Below are positions 40,786 through 53,218 of a stretch of 64,000 nt of DNA, in pieces. A program made the translations under genes and the position numbers. This DNA is from Stemphylium vesicarium (lineage: Eukaryota; Ascomycota; Dothideomycetes; Pleosporales; Pleosporaceae): positions 1 through 64,000 of the forward strand of contig QXCR01000119.1 in assembly GCA_004380135.1 (NCBI GenBank), given 5' to 3'. How positions within the stretch are numbered: the first letter of the stretch is position 1; every line of letters begins with the position of its first letter. Under the pieces are notes generated by a model. It did no database searches. It saw nothing but the letters and a program-made list of their open reading frames with translations, and was not told where the DNA came from.

Positions 40786-41235
40786 TTACAACTTATAGGA
40801 AGATGTCAGAATATCAACTATATAAGCCTTCATGCTACAACTGCAAGAAGGTCGGCCTTTTTGTAGTTTGACAGAAGAGCCTATAGCATGGCTTCTTGCC
40901 CCTGCACCGCAGAAACCGGAAGTGGGCCTTACCTGCGGAGCGAATATCCACATGGCTCGGGCATCCTCCATGTCCCGCATCCTGCATATGATCTTGGCAT
41001 TGAATGCTTCTTCCATGTCAATGAGGTCCATATAAACCTTCTCAAACGGGTAGGTTCCTCTCCACGTCGAAATTCTTGAGATTTGTTGATGAGCTTGCGC
41101 AAGCTCGCATGTTTGGCAGAGATCTGCGCTTCGCTCAAGACTGTGTGTGCTGAGCGTTACACCCTGTACTGCTATGGGCAAGTGCTCAAGAGCTCCTTTA
41201 CGAATGTGTCCTAGTCTTGAGTGCCATACGTCCAT
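40786..41235 (-). pseudogene. Copia retrotransposon fragment: GAG-pre-integrase zinc finger
   Basis: MDVWHSRLGHIRKGALEHLP and CQTCELAQAHQQISR give the H-x4-H...C-x2-C zinc finger of the Copia integrase N-terminus. YPFEKVYMDLIDM, the start of the integrase core, follows. Homology stops at about 40935. The fragment is in the opposite orientation to the Copia RNase H fragment next to it, so the two come from different insertions or from an inversion. Confidence 0.75.
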
Positions 41236-41492
41236 TGAGGCTTTAGAAGTCTTTGGATGTTGGGACGTCTTCTTTGTGGTAGAAGCATGCGCTGATTTGT
41301 ATGATGGTCTTGAGCTTAGAGGAGTCTACCTCATGAAGCTGTTCAAGGGACCGATAATGTGGCAGTCCTCGAAACAGAAGACTGTAACCACGTCAACAAC
41401 TGAAGCTGAGCTAATCTCGCTGTCACACACAGCGAAGGAGACAATAGGTCTGTACCGTCTGTTCAAGCAGATACAGTTCGATCCCGAGCACC

Positions 41493-42749
41493 ATAGTTGT
41501 CAACAATCAAGCCAATCCAAGCTGAGGCGTCAGATTGGATTGCTCGTTTTTTGAGGGCGTCAGCTTAGATTGTTAGGACTAACAAGCTGAGATTGTGAGC
41601 TTGGATTGAGGCTTGATTGATCGGCTTGATAGCCTGTACTAGCGCTAGCCTTAGTGTTGAGTCTCGTATTCCTAAGTCGTCAGCCTGCACAAAAGCTCCG
41701 TATTGTCGTCGTCTGCTGCCTCCACCTCTACTACCACGTCGTCGGCTCCAAGGCCAGCTCCTTCCTACTGTCGTACGCACTGTATCGCCGCTAGAAGTTG
41801 AGGTCCTAGACGTCGTCGTCGCGGCTCTAAGAGGTCGCCCAGCTCACTAAACAGGCGCTCACACTTACAGCTTGGCGCTAGGATAGAGAGTACGTTAAGC
41901 ACATGCCTACTGAGGCTAGGGTAGCAATCGCGCATGCTCACCCAGTATTTGATAGTGTTATCTGCGTGTTCTGTACCTCTCTCGGCTGCTGGCTCGCTGC
42001 GCTTCCACCTCTGAAACTCGTCCTCGTCGGCGGTGAGGCTGCTGGCAGTACTAGGGTTGAGTATACTATCGATCGCGTCGTCTATATCGCTTAGGATCAT
42101 TGCCGACGGCCTTACCGCGCGCGGTGAGGTGTTGTACTGCGCCCAGAGCGCCTGGAAGCTGGCGTTACCCTCTCGCTGCCCTCGGTAGGCGCGACGATAG
42201 CGTCTTTAGACCGCGACGCGCGTATTTGCGACTCAAAAGTTGAAGCCTGGGACGTCTCTACGAGAGCTCTGCGAGGCGACGGACGCGACGGCGAGGGCGA
42301 TAGCCGCCTATTAACTAGTATAGGATAGCTGACAGTGCCGCAGGCGGTGGAGGATTTAACGCGTTTCTTTGGGCGAGTAAGGTTATTAGAGGCGCGTTTT
42401 GTAGGAGGCATGGCGGTGGCAATACGATAAGGGCGACGGGAACAAAAGAATGACGCGATAGTGGGTTGTTTAGGGGGCTAGTGGAGGGAGTATAGTGTTG
42501 CAGAAGTTAGGCTAATTACGTACTAGTACTGCGACTACTACAACACCAAAAACCTATCGTGAGATCGCTCTTGCTGCAAAACAAGCAGCCTCACGCGACA
42601 ATCAAGCCCATCAAGCCGAACAATCAAGCTGACCCTCCTCAGCTTGGATTGCTAAAAAATTATTATAGTCGAGCTTGACTTGATGGGATTGATAGTTATC
42701 AAGCTATCAATCAAGCGCTTGCAAGCCGCTTGATTGTTAACAAGTCTGC
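41493..42749 (-). mobile_element. Internally deleted hAT element, 1257 bp, in the Copia RNase H
   Basis: Ends ATAGTTGTCAACAATCAAGC (left) and GCTTGATTGTTAACAAGTCTGC (right) form imperfect inverted repeats. The duplication CGAGCACC flanks it (41485-41492, 42750-42757). Removing the element and one duplication restores the RNase H frame. Confidence 0.9.
41765..42411 (-). pseudogene. hAT transposase remnant (N-terminus plus dimerisation domain)
   Basis: The N-terminal frame starts at 42411 (MPPTKRASNNLTRPKKRVKS, nuclear-localisation-like) and stops at 42112. The next frame (42100-41765) has EFQRWKRSEPA, NTIKYWVSMRDCYPSLSRHVLNVLSI and CERLFSELGDLLEPRRRRLG, the hAT dimerisation domain. The zinc finger and RNase H core between them are deleted, so only non-autonomous mobility is possible. 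Confidence 0.8.
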
Positions 42750-43091
42750 CGAGCACCAACTTCGCATACTCTGTGATAACCAGCAGACCACAGGACTGAT
42801 CCAGAAGGACAGACCTCAAGCGTCGTCAAAACTGAAACACGTCGACATCCACAGCCTATGGCTGAGGCAGGTCTACCGAGACGGCTCAATCGCAATTCAA
42901 TGGGTCCCAACGACTGAAATGCCTTCGAATGGCTTCACCAAACCGCTCTCAGCAGAAAAACATTCTCAATTCGTACGTCACCTGGGCCTGGTTGATATCT
43001 CATCGCAGATTGATCCACAACACCAGAGTGAGGAAGCGAACTCTGATGACGGTCAGACCTCATCTGAGACAGGATGAGATCTGAAGGGGTG

Positions 43092-43241
43092 TGTCGCAGG
43101 CCAAGCACTATCGGGAACCTTCTTACTAACAACGCCGTGCGATGACCTTTATATAAGCTTAGCTACGAGGCTACAAACAAAGCAACATACACTCTCTTCT
43201 AAGCTATTCTGTCTACAATACCCGCACCCAACCGTACGACA
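43092..43241 (+). mobile_element. Copia 3' LTR
   Basis: It runs from TGTCGCAGGCCAAGC to CCGTACGACA, directly after the polypurine tract of the RNase H fragment. It is homologous to the solo LTR at 59611-59757. TG...CA ends and a TTTATATAAGC TATA-like box are present. Confidence 0.85.
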
Positions 43242-43585
43242 TCAAACTGTCTGTTTGATGTGATGGGGTGAAGCCGCAATAGCTAGCGACTGTGTGTAAA
43301 GATCTCACCTGCTCATGTCTACGCCTGCGGCATGCCTACCTGCAGGAAACGCCAAGTGTCTATTTCTGTTTGCTGAGCGCACAGGGCTCTCACGGCTTGT
43401 CTTCACTCTCACCGGACGAGTGGAGCAAGCGCGGCCTCGCCTTTTCTCTACGCGCGCGCTGAAAAGTTTATTCTCTCCACCCACAACCGCAACCGCACGT
43501 TTTTCTCACGCGTTTTAATACGCGCGTCGCGATCAATCGAGACAAGTGAGCAAGAAGGCGTTTCGACTGAGCGAGACTTTACGAC

Positions 43586-46500
43586 ATGGCGGCCCGCGGA
43601 CGCGGGCGTGGAGGGCGAGGACGAGGCTGGAGAGGAGGACGTGGTGATGGGCCAGGACGCGGCGGCGGAGGAGCGAATGGAGGCGGCAATGTCTGTTATG
43701 AGTTCCGGAATTCTGGGGCTTGTAAGAAGACGAACTGTCCCTACACACACGAACAAGATGGTCAACGCAAGAGGGTCGCTGAGTCAGAGGAACAGCAACA
43801 AGCTCGCGGTAACTACAACGACTTCAAGAAGTACCTTAGTACCTCTTACGCGCCCTCGGATACACACGTCATGAGACAGGTCTGGGAGCGTGCATCGGCT
43901 ATCTTGAACGAAGGCGACCGCGACTGGATTCAGCAGCTTCCCAAGGATCTCGCCGAAAATGAAGGAAACTACCACGGTCTGGCCCACATCAAAGCCATTG
44001 TCTTGAGGAAGGCAAAATCTTACGACCATGACGACTACATCGAAACCGCAAAAGCGTTCCTCGATGTCATCACGGAGAGCTCTCTACTGGACTGCCTGGC
44101 AGTGGACACGTACGTTGACGCCATCTACATCTTCATCAGCGGCTCCAAAGGAAAGCGCGCATATCCTTTCCTTCAACACCTCTGCGAGACCTTGGTTGCC
44201 GCTCAGACAGATGACTCTTCCTCCGTCAGCCAAAAGATCTTGGAACAGGCGCTTGTCAAGCTGTCCATTGTGCTTTACGAGCTTCTCAAGCGCGACCGTC
44301 ATGCGAGACTTAACGAGCTTCTCGAACCTCTGGTCGAGACATTGACGAATGCTGCTGAAATCATTCCCACAGAAATACCATCCCCTGCAGCAACTCTAGT
44401 CAACAAGTTCCTGGGAGACATCCACCAGATGGTAGCGCGCGCTAAGGGTCTGGTACAAGAGGAGGAAGATTTTGATGATGACCAACCGACGAACTTGCCA
44501 CGCGTAGCATCCTCGTATGCTCGAGACCTGGTGATACCGAACGATCGTCACGACAACGACAAGAAAGACATCACCAATATCGTCATCTTCCCCACCCGAG
44601 ATGAGATCATGAGCGATGCGAAAGAATTCCTGCCCTCAACGGACCCGAATCAACCACACTTCATCAAGAATCAGGTTGAGCGACACATCGATACTCAATT
44701 TCGTCTCTTGCGGCACGACATCTTTGGAGAGCAGAAGAGCGCTCTGGCAAGATACATGCATGCTGCTACCGAGGATCCTACCATGCTCAGCAACACTCGG
44801 GTCAGTCTCGGAGACATGCGTGTATACAACTACTCGAACGCTCATGTTTCTTACCTCCCCTTTGACAAGCGCCGAGGATTGGAGGCACTCGTATCTTTCC
44901 CACATCCATCTGCTGTCCGCAAAAAGATGGATGCCGCCAAACAAGCATGGTGGGAGGAGTCCAAGAGGTTGGAAGAAGGATCTCTGCTCTCCTTCATCTG
45001 GATCCAAGATTCCATCGTCGAACACCTGTTTCTGACTGTGAGCAACAAAAAGACGCGACCAGACAAAGAAGGTGGCGGCTTAACAGGTCATGGCGCATTG
45101 GCAACGATCACAACCAGACTCGCGACTCAAGACAGTGGCACTCTTCGCAAACTTGTGAATTTGAGTCTCAATGCCACTCAGGGCGTGCTCCTCGAATATC
45201 CCAACATCATCCCAGCAACTTTCATGCCTATCTTGGAGAATCTGCAAGACATGCAGCGTCTAAGTCGACTTCCATTCCGCCAGTGGGTGGTACCGGACCC
45301 GCATAACGACGCAACAAATCGCAAAATCTATCACGATGTCCCACCCCCGCTTTATGCGAGGTCTTCTGGCTTCAAGTACCCGCTGGGTCCTATCCTCAAT
45401 GACGGGGCCGATGCTATCAATGTCGACCCTTCATCATTGTGTGATGATGCTGAGCTCATCGATGATATTGCGACTAGGACAGGGCTGGATGCAGGCCAGT
45501 GCAAAGCTCTTATCGCAGCACTGAACCGTGAATTCGCGTTCATTCAAGGCCCACCTGGAACAGGTAAATCTTTTGTTGGTCTGCAGATCATGCGAATCCT
45601 ACTGGGCATCAAGGATAAGGCAGACTTAGGACCCATTGTCGTCGTGTAAGTTAACAATACTTTTCTTAGAGATGGAACCATCTGCTAACACAACAATTTA
45701 AAGATGCTACACGAATCACGCTCTCGATCAGTTCCTAGAACATCTCATCAAGATCGGTCTGACCAAGGTGATACGCGTAGGCGGTCAGAGCCATTCCGAG
45801 ATGTTAGAGGGCTATAACCTTCGCGATATCTCCAAGGAAGAGACGAAGACGAGAACGGAGTCGTATGAGACTGCGATGGCGTACAGAGACTTGGAAGAAT
45901 GTGAGAAGGAGGCGACGAAGCTGCTTGGTCGGCTACACGCCATCTACCGGAAAGGAGAGTGGAGCAGTCTCGATCGACACTTGTCCCAGAAGTATCGGAA
46001 GATCCACGACCAGTTCCAGGAAGTCGACAGCGAGGGATTCAGATCTGTCGGTCCGCACCCTTTCGAGAGATGGAAGTTCGGAAGCAAAGCCGACAAAAAG
46101 CAAGCCGCGACTGCCAACACGATGAACCTAGCAAACATCATTAAGAAGGCAAACACGAATGTCAACTCACTGAACTACCCTGAGAAGTGCGCTTTGATGA
46201 AGAAGTGGATCGACGAGGTCTGCTTCGACAGAATCGCTAGCTTTTCTGCTGTGGTTGACAAAGCCACCGGGACTCAACAACGAAAGAGCAACATACATGA
46301 CGAGTCTGACCGAAGGATCTTGCAAGGTGCAGAAGTTATTGGCGTCACAACCTCTGGATTAGCCAAGCGGATCTCGCTTCTCAAACATGTCAGGTGCAAG
46401 GTCATCATCTGCGAAGAAGCTGGTGAGGTTATGGAGCCTCACATGATCTCGGCGATGCTGCCGACCATCGAGCATTGCATTCAAATCGGCGACCATGAAC

Positions 46501-49500
46501 AGCTGCGTCCTACAATCAATAACTTCAAAGAACTGTCGCTGGAAAGCACCCGAGGGATGCTTTACAAGCTGGACAGAAGCCAGTTCGAGCGCCTTTCGAT
46601 TGGAGAAAAGGGTCGACCTTCCATGCCTGTGGCACAACTGGAGGTACAGCGCCGTATGCGCCCAGAGGTTTCCACCCTCATCCGCGAAACCATCTACCCG
46701 AGGCTTTCGGACCATACCTCTACGTTGAATCTGCCTGATGTCATGGGTATGCGCAAGAATGTGTTCTGGCTCGACCATCGGTATCTCGAGAACGATAGAG
46801 AGAGCGATATTCATCACAGCAAGTCAGCTTCTAATCCCTGGGAGGTTGATCTAGTGCACGCGATGGTCCGACATGTCGTTCGTCAAGGTGTCTACCGCAG
46901 CAGCGACATCGCAGTCTTGACGCCGTACACTGGGCAGTTGCAGAAGCTACGCTCAGCCATGCGTGGTGACTTTGAGATCGTGTTGAGCGACCGCGACCAG
47001 GAAGCACTCGAAAATGACGGTTTCACTGTCAACGACGACTCTCCTACGACATCCCAAGGACCCGCCCAGCAGGACCACCGAAGGAAATCTCTACAGAAGA
47101 AGCAGCTCAGCGACTTGCTGAGGATAGCGACTGTGGACAATTTCCAAGGCGAAGAAGCCAAGATAATTATCGTGTCGCTCGTGCGCAGCAACGACAAAAA
47201 GAAAGTTGGATTTCTCAAGACCACGAACCGCGTCAACGTTCTTCTCAGTCGAGCTCAGCATGGCATGTACCTGATTGGAAACTCGGAAACTTACTCCAAC
47301 GTAGCTATGTGGCAAAAGGTCATCGAAATGCTGCGAGCTGAGGACTCGATTGGTGATGCAATCGAGCTTTGCTGCCCTCGTCATTCAGACAAGATTCTCC
47401 ACGTCCGCGAGCCTGATGACTTCATGCGCCTCAGCCCCGAGGGTGGATGCATGCAGGCATGTGCCGAGCGACTTACGGAGTGCGGCCACCAGTGCCAGGC
47501 GAGATGTCATTCCGAAGCGATGCATGCGGTTTTCAGATGCGAGAAGCCTTGCCAGCGGCGGTACGTGTCTTGCGATCACCCATGCCAGAAACCGACTTGC
47601 GGTGAAGATTGCGGCAAGTGCATGGTTCCCACCGACCACGTTGCGCTTCCTTGCGGTCACGTCAAGAACAACGTGGCCTGCCACAGGACACTAGACCTTA
47701 AGAGCATTCATTGCGATGTTGTTGTGCCGAAAGAAGTCCCACGCTGTAAGCACACCGTCGACATCAAATGCTCCGTCGATGTCGCCAAGGAGAACTTCAA
47801 ATGCCCATCGCCTTGCGCCACGATCTTGTCCTGCGGCCATCGATGTCCAGGAAATTGCGGACGCTGCAACTACACGGATGAAGTTGGTAAGGCAATCGTC
47901 AAGCATCGAGAGTGCACTGTCACATGCGGTCGGAAATACAGCACCTGCAATCACAACTGCCCTCGGAAGTGTCATAGTGGAACAGACTGTGGGCCTTGCC
48001 GGAGACCTTGCGAGGTGAGTCCGTCTCTCAATCCACCCTTTCACCCGCTAATCGTTCTGTTAGGTACGCTGCAAGCATTCTGGCTGCGCCCTCCAGTGCC
48101 ATGAGCCATGCGCGCCTTGCGTTGAGAAATGCACCTGGTCTTGCGAGCATCAAGCTAGCTGCAAGATGCCTTGCGCTGCTCCGTGCGATCGGCTTCCGTG
48201 CGATAAGCGATGCACGAAGCTCCTGCCATGCGGTCATCAGTGCCCGAGTATTTGCGGTGAAGATTGTCCCGTTGATTACTGCCAGAAATGCGGCATGAAG
48301 TCAGAGCACTCACCGGACATCATCTTGGGTACCCTGTACCGCGACATTGACATCAACGAATCGCCCATCGTCGTTCTCGGCTGTGGTCACTTCTGGACCA
48401 TCGAGACGCTTGATGGCCATGTCGGTCTGAAAGACGTCTACGAGATGGACCCTCGTACTGGAGGGTTCATTTCCTTGATCGACAATCGCGAGCTGCAGGC
48501 AGTCGTCCCCAAGTGTCCTGGAGGCTGCGGTGTTCCGATCCAACAACATGTCACTCAGCGCTACAACCGACTCATCAACAGGGCTGTAATCGCCGAGCAG
48601 TCCAGGAGATTCATTGCCACCGGAATGCAAGAGATGCAAGAGCTCGAAGGAAAAATCGATGAGCTTCGAGATGATCTAGATGGTTCACGCAAGAAGCTCA
48701 CAGCATCTCTCAATGCCAAAGCTCAGCTCCGGGGTATGATCCAGCATCTGAGCGACCATACCGTGCAGAACCTGGAGAACACTATTCGTGATCGCTGCAC
48801 GGAGTCTGCCAACCTGGTGAACACGATTAAGGCTTTCCAAAAGCTGTCGAGCGCTCAACACCAACCTGGAAACAAGCTGCACGATGCTATCAAGCATTCC
48901 GCAAACCAGACAGCTTCTTTGGACACCGTGATGGCCAATCTAAGTCTCGATGCACCGCCAGCAACTCCGAAACCTCACCTGGATCTGCGCATCAGTCTCG
49001 GTGGTCGCCTGCTTGAGCTCAAAGTCGTGTGTCTGACCCTGGAGTACAAGTTTGGCCTTACTCGAATCACGCAGGAAAAACTCCCCGCGTCTTCTCCTCA
49101 GGTGAAGATCTCCGGCGGCCCACTCGCCTACCAAGTATTTCAAGCAATGAGTCTCTGCAGGAAATTGATCACGGACTGCATCAACGGAAATCTCCCCAAG
49201 CTGGCCGTCGAGACGATCCTCTACTACGCGCGCATCGCCCAAGTCTTCGGCAGCTCCGGCATCGCCCAAGACGGAGACCGCACCAAAGCCCTCGAGTACC
49301 GCGACACGGCGAAGATGTTCCTCGACGAAGCTAAGGAGCTGTGCAACGATGACTTCCGCGACCGCGACACTCTTCTCCGGGCTGTTGATAATTATAGGAA
49401 GTTGCTGGATAAGAAGTTCTACGAGGAGGTCTCGGCCGAAGAGCTCAAGGCCATCAAGCAAGCCATGGTCACTGGTCGCGGCGGTATCTCTACGCACTCG

Positions 49501-49714
49501 GGTCACTGGTACAATTGCGCAAACGGACATCCGGTAAGTTGACTCACATTCTTTTCAGCAAGTCTAGATAACTAACAGATTCTAGTTCGCGATTGGCGAG
49601 TGCGGCATGCCCATGCAACAAGCTCGCTGTCCAGAGTGTGGTGCGCCTATCGGCGGACAGCACCATACAGCCGCCGCAGGCGTCACGCGTGCTCTTGATA
49701 TCGAGATGGGATAA
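43586..49714 (+). CDS. NFX1-type zinc-finger, superfamily 1 helicase (ZNFX1-like)
   Basis: Four exons (43586-45645, 45704-48014, 48064-49533, 49586-49714), introns 58, 49 and 52 bp, give 1989 residues. Order of features: Gly/Arg-rich N-terminus, CCCH finger (CYEFRNSGACKKTNCPYTH, residues about 37-55), helical region, then the SF1 helicase with Walker A GPPGTGKS (about 655-662), VIICEEAGEV (Walker B), IGDHEQLRP and LLSRAQHGMYLIG. A cysteine/histidine-rich NF-X1-type array follows (CGHQC, CPSPCATILSCGHRCPG, CDRLPCDKRC). The C-terminus ends with HWYNCANGHPFAIGECGMPM, a small zinc-binding end. Relatives (ZNFX1, fission yeast Hrr1) work in RNA surveillance and small-RNA silencing. It shows no disruption despite surrounding transposons. 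Confidence 0.95.
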
Positions 49715-49851
49715 GGGGGGTTTGATGGGTGGTGACGTTGGCGAAAACGCGTCGTCGGAGCATCGTTGGTGGAATTGGAGCGAGGTTATGAAGTCGGAAA
49801 ATTGGGGATGTTGATGTACATCTTAAGGCGAAACATCGTAAAATTGGTTGT

Positions 49852-50132
49852 TACACTCTCATGCACTTGCAGCTTCCGGTTTTTGTAAGCAGGCGACTTT
49901 TAATCCTAGGCTAAGCCTCTTTCGATTAATGGTGATGTTACCTAAATGGTACTAGCAGTCATTAGCAGTGCCATGGGTCAGTTGTCTCCTCGATATTCTG
50001 ACCAATCAAAGTAAGATATCTACAGAGTCTAAGCCTTTTCTAAGCAAGCGCATACGGGCGAATCAATGTCCCTTGCGGAATGACAACTGAGCCGCGTGTG
50101 CAAAGCGGAAGCTGCAAGTGCAGGTGTCAGAT
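49852..50132. mobile_element. MITE family A, copy 3 (right end degenerate)
   Basis: The left inverted repeat TTACACTCTCATGCACTTGCAG and internal blocks (GTAAGCAGGCGACTTTTAATC, AATGGTACTAG, TATCTACAGAGTCTAAGCC) match 6256-6537. The right repeat (GCGGAAGCTGCAAGTGCA) then diverges into GGTGTCAG. The right limit is estimated from the length of the other copies. A family B MITE follows within 10 bp. Confidence 0.75.
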
Positions 50133-50141
50133 TAGATGAGA

Positions 50142-50403
50142 TACACTGGTTTGCACGATTGGCTTCCGGTTTTGTGTGACGCAAAATACACACACAACAG
50201 GGGTCCCTAGCACTAAGCGAGGACTTTGCTTAAGAGAGAAGTTAGCATCGCATTAGTTGACAAATCATCTGGCTTTGTACACTTTGTCTGCGTGTGCGCT
50301 AAGCTTGTAGGAGTAAGAGGAGAGCTTAGCGTGACAGGGACCCATGTCGGTTGAATTGTGTGAGCATTGTCAGAACCGGAAGCCAATTGTGCATGTCAGT
50401 GTA
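50142..50403. mobile_element. MITE family B, complete copy (262 bp)
   Basis: Inverted repeats of about 33 bp (TACACTGGTTTGCACGATTGG on the left; the right reads CCAATTGTGCATGTCAGTGTA) with TA ends. The non-coding interior shares GGGTCCCTAGC and GAGAGAAGTTAGCATC with the fragment at 1258-1400. The family is related to the 59896-60169 element through the CAATTGGCTTCCGGTTCT block. Confidence 0.8.
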
Positions 50404-51270
50404 TATCATGGAATTGATCGTTGTGCATTCTGTCTGTTCTTGATGCTGCTATCACGATGTATATGCTCTCGTGCAAGTAAGACCGAAGTAGGATCGAGGC
50501 GGGTTGGCCAACATGGCTGTAATCGACACCGATACTAAACTGCCTGCTGGATGGCCTTCTTTCTGACAGCAACACCTGCTATCTGACAGCAGGAGAGTGT
50601 AAAGGGCAGTACGATCTTCTGCGTCGCAAACGCATTTCACGTTGGGTAGAGCTTGATAACCAAAATCAATGGCTTCGACATCTTCAAACATAACATCCTT
50701 GCTAGACTAATACCTGGACAGTAAGAAATTCTTCATCACGCTACACAGATGTGTCATTACTCCAAGCTTTCCACGCATCACATCACAACGGCTTCCCTTC
50801 TCTCGGCGAAATTCAACCGACCAAGACGGTTGCATTCCATGTGTCCCAAATCCAAAAGTAATGCTTATCCTGCTCGCCGCTTGCAGCGGCGGAATAACCC
50901 CAAGCTCCGTCACCTTTGCAGTCACGGAGATTGAAATTACTACATGAAAATTGCTAAGGCAGTGTTAGTCAGCGGGAGGTCTCTTACGTATTAGGATTCC
51001 AGGCATCAGAATGTACTGCGACGAGAGTTGGAGCTGGGTCTTTTCACACTTGTACCATCTGCCGTCACGATCCTGAACATATGACACTGCCTCAGTCAGG
51101 ATGTGCTAGGGGTTGGATTGTTTAACGACTATAGCCTCGCGCATGGTTTTGTCCACGCCAGTCATATTACGTCTAGTTTACCTCGCAGGGCTCACAAGAG
51201 GCAATTGCCTGTGTGGTCCTCTTGAATTAATGCGGCAACTACGAAAACTTATCAAGAAGCTACAATGCCG
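50404..51270. other. Intergenic, no supported gene
   Basis: Short open frames only, none with a domain. A few pogo-like words may lie near 51110-51270 just upstream of the recognisable transposase fragment. Confidence 0.4.
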
Positions 51271-51279
51271 CGAAACGTT

Positions 51280-51806
51280 CAAGCGCCTCGATCTCCTCAA
51301 CCAAAGGAAAAATATTCTTGACGGCTTTGGAACACACGAGACCTTTGAGATATCGAAGTACTGTTCTGCAAACAACATCATCCTGTGTCATCTTCCCTCT
51401 TATACGTCTCACAAGCTTCAACCTTGCGATGTTGCTGCATTTGGCCAACTGCAGACGGCTTACCGCGACCAGGCGAACAATTGGAGCGAGGAGGTGTCGA
51501 CACATCGGCAAGGAGCATTTTACCTATCTACACAAGTCTGCAAGGGAGCGAGCGTTCACGCCGATGAATATCAAGGCTGGATTTACTGCAAGTGGTTTGT
51601 TTCCGTTCAATCCAGAGAGTACTCAGACCTGTGCCAAAACCTCCGACTATACCAAATCTTATAGTAACCAACGAAGCACCTTGTCAAGAAGATGAGGTGC
51701 TGCAAACGCCTGTAACACCAGTATCAGCAGAGGTACTATGTAGGATAAGTCTTAGCGATCTTGCCGTTCGCGCAGAGAAACTACTAGAGTACATCTTCTT
51801 CGTATA
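51280..51806 (+). pseudogene. Pogo-like transposase, C-terminal fragment (copy 4)
   Basis: NILDGFGTHETFEISKYCSA (second catalytic Asp), NNIILCHLPSYTSHKLQPCD (third Asp) and VAAFGQLQTAYRDQ read in one frame to about 51500. The frame then shifts to GKEHFTYLHKSARERAFTPM, NIKAGFTASGLFPFNPE, and shifts again to VLRPVPKPPTIPNLIVTNEA ending at 51806. Two frameshifts and the absent N-terminal half make it non-functional. Its sequence is of another subfamily than the copies at 2791-6235. Confidence 0.8.
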
Positions 51807-51809
51807 AAG

Positions 51810-52855
51810 TTAACCTTCGAAACCTGCGGTCTTTATCTCTAGTATCTAGGCTTCGTATCTGCCACTTCGACTGCTCCATAAATATGCGACATTGCGAATA
51901 AACAAGGGGTTACTAGTAGAGTGTTGATGAAGGTCCAGACAAAAAAGTATCTCGTTACCTAGAGAAGCACCTTACATTAGGATGTACTGAATACATCTTC
52001 TGTCTGGAACATGCTCAACTTACTTCAACATGCGTTAAGGTTATTACTCACAGATTTTCCAGTCAGGTTGTCATTTGGTATTAGCATAGTCATGAAGCTG
52101 CACAGCCACATCGCCCTAGCCTCTTAGGCTAGAGTGAATTACACGCTACCTGTGGGTATAACATTCTTTCGTTACGGAACGCTCGGCCGGACTGCGGTTC
52201 GTCTCGTGCCGGAGCTGTACATACTTCTGCAGCACTCTCTTCCATAGCAGAAACATACCAATACCAGAATACAACAAGAACCAGAGGTTACTCTTATCAC
52301 CCATACGATCGCACAAAGGCCTACCAACACTGATCAGTGATTGCATGGCAGTCACAGACAGTTAGGTTAGAAGAGACTGATCCTGTAACCCGCGCGTTCC
52401 TTAGTCACCTATATCAGCGGCGGAGTTCCTTGTGCTAAGTTCACTATTAGGTGTATCAGGCGTCTTGTTCTGCTTGAGACCGACCGTGCCAGCCGTATCA
52501 GAGCGTTCCAAGACGCAGTCCATACACGCACCGACCCGCATCTGGTCGCGCTTGACCCGTGTAAAACCCAAGACCAACGACGAGTCCCCGACGAATACAG
52601 CCAGCAAGGCACACGTTAACAACAACCCAAGACTACCGACGCATCCCTGGCGAACGCAGCCAGCACAGCACGCGTCAACAACAACAAATGGCGGACGAAA
52701 CGGCTAGCAGCAATAGAGCATGCACACTCACACGGAAGGAACTGCTAGGAACCATCAACCTGAAGGCATTTAAGGGGTTTGTAGGTAGGAGTCAAAGGAT
52801 GAGTATACTAAGTAGTATTGAAGTAAAACGAATCCTTAAGGGACTCGAAGGGAGC
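51810..52855. other. Gene-poor segment with an imperfect duplication
   Basis: Two related blocks near 52585-52630 and 52645-52685 share CGAA(T/C)(A/G)CAGCCAGCA and AACAACAACA. A small frame starting MADETASSNRACTLTRKELL (52688) runs into the MITE at 52858. No domain seen. Confidence 0.35.
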
Positions 52856-52857
52856 TC

Positions 52858-53003
52858 TAAGGTCCCTCCCTGTGTGCCGGAAAACCCTGTGTGACGGAAT
52901 CAGCCAACCAGATACATCATCGTGTCGGGAAAGATGCCATTCGTGTCCTCTCATTGGCTGTTTCCGGCACATAAGGTTTTCCGGCACACAGGGAGGGACC
53001 TTA
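52858..53003. mobile_element. MITE family D, copy 2 (146 bp)
   Basis: Near-perfect inverted repeats of about 29 bp starting TAAGGTCCCTCCCTGTGTGC. TA at both ends. Inverted relative to, and very similar to, the copy at 34575-34720. Confidence 0.9.
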
Positions 53004-53218
53004 CTAAGGGTATATATACAGGACCCCACGTGACCCGAGGCCGGCCCGATGGGTCTCCGGGGGCTCTGCGCTGTGAGGAACCCAAATGAGCGTGACAAGG
53101 CACGAGGGTAGCGTTACATTGATCCAGAGATCTGGGACAATGGAATCGAAGCCTGAAACAACGAGTTAGACACAACTGCAGCAACAAGGATTATACTCGA
53201 TGAAATGGAAAGCCTAAT

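Larger units (their letters stand above)
41326..43077 (+). pseudogene. Copia retrotransposon fragment: RNase H, split by a hAT element
   Basis: Reading LMKLFKGPIMWQSSKQKTVT, TSTTEAELISLSHTAKE and YRLFKQIQFDPEH leads to 41492. The sequence resumes after the hAT element with LRILCDNQQTTGLIQKD, HVDIHSLWLRQV, IQWVPTTEMPSNGFTKPLS and stops at 43077. The catalytic acidic residues of RNase H are recognisable (E in AELISL, D in CDNQ). A polypurine stretch (GAAGGGGTG) and an LTR follow. Only the 3' end of the element is present. Confidence 0.85.
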
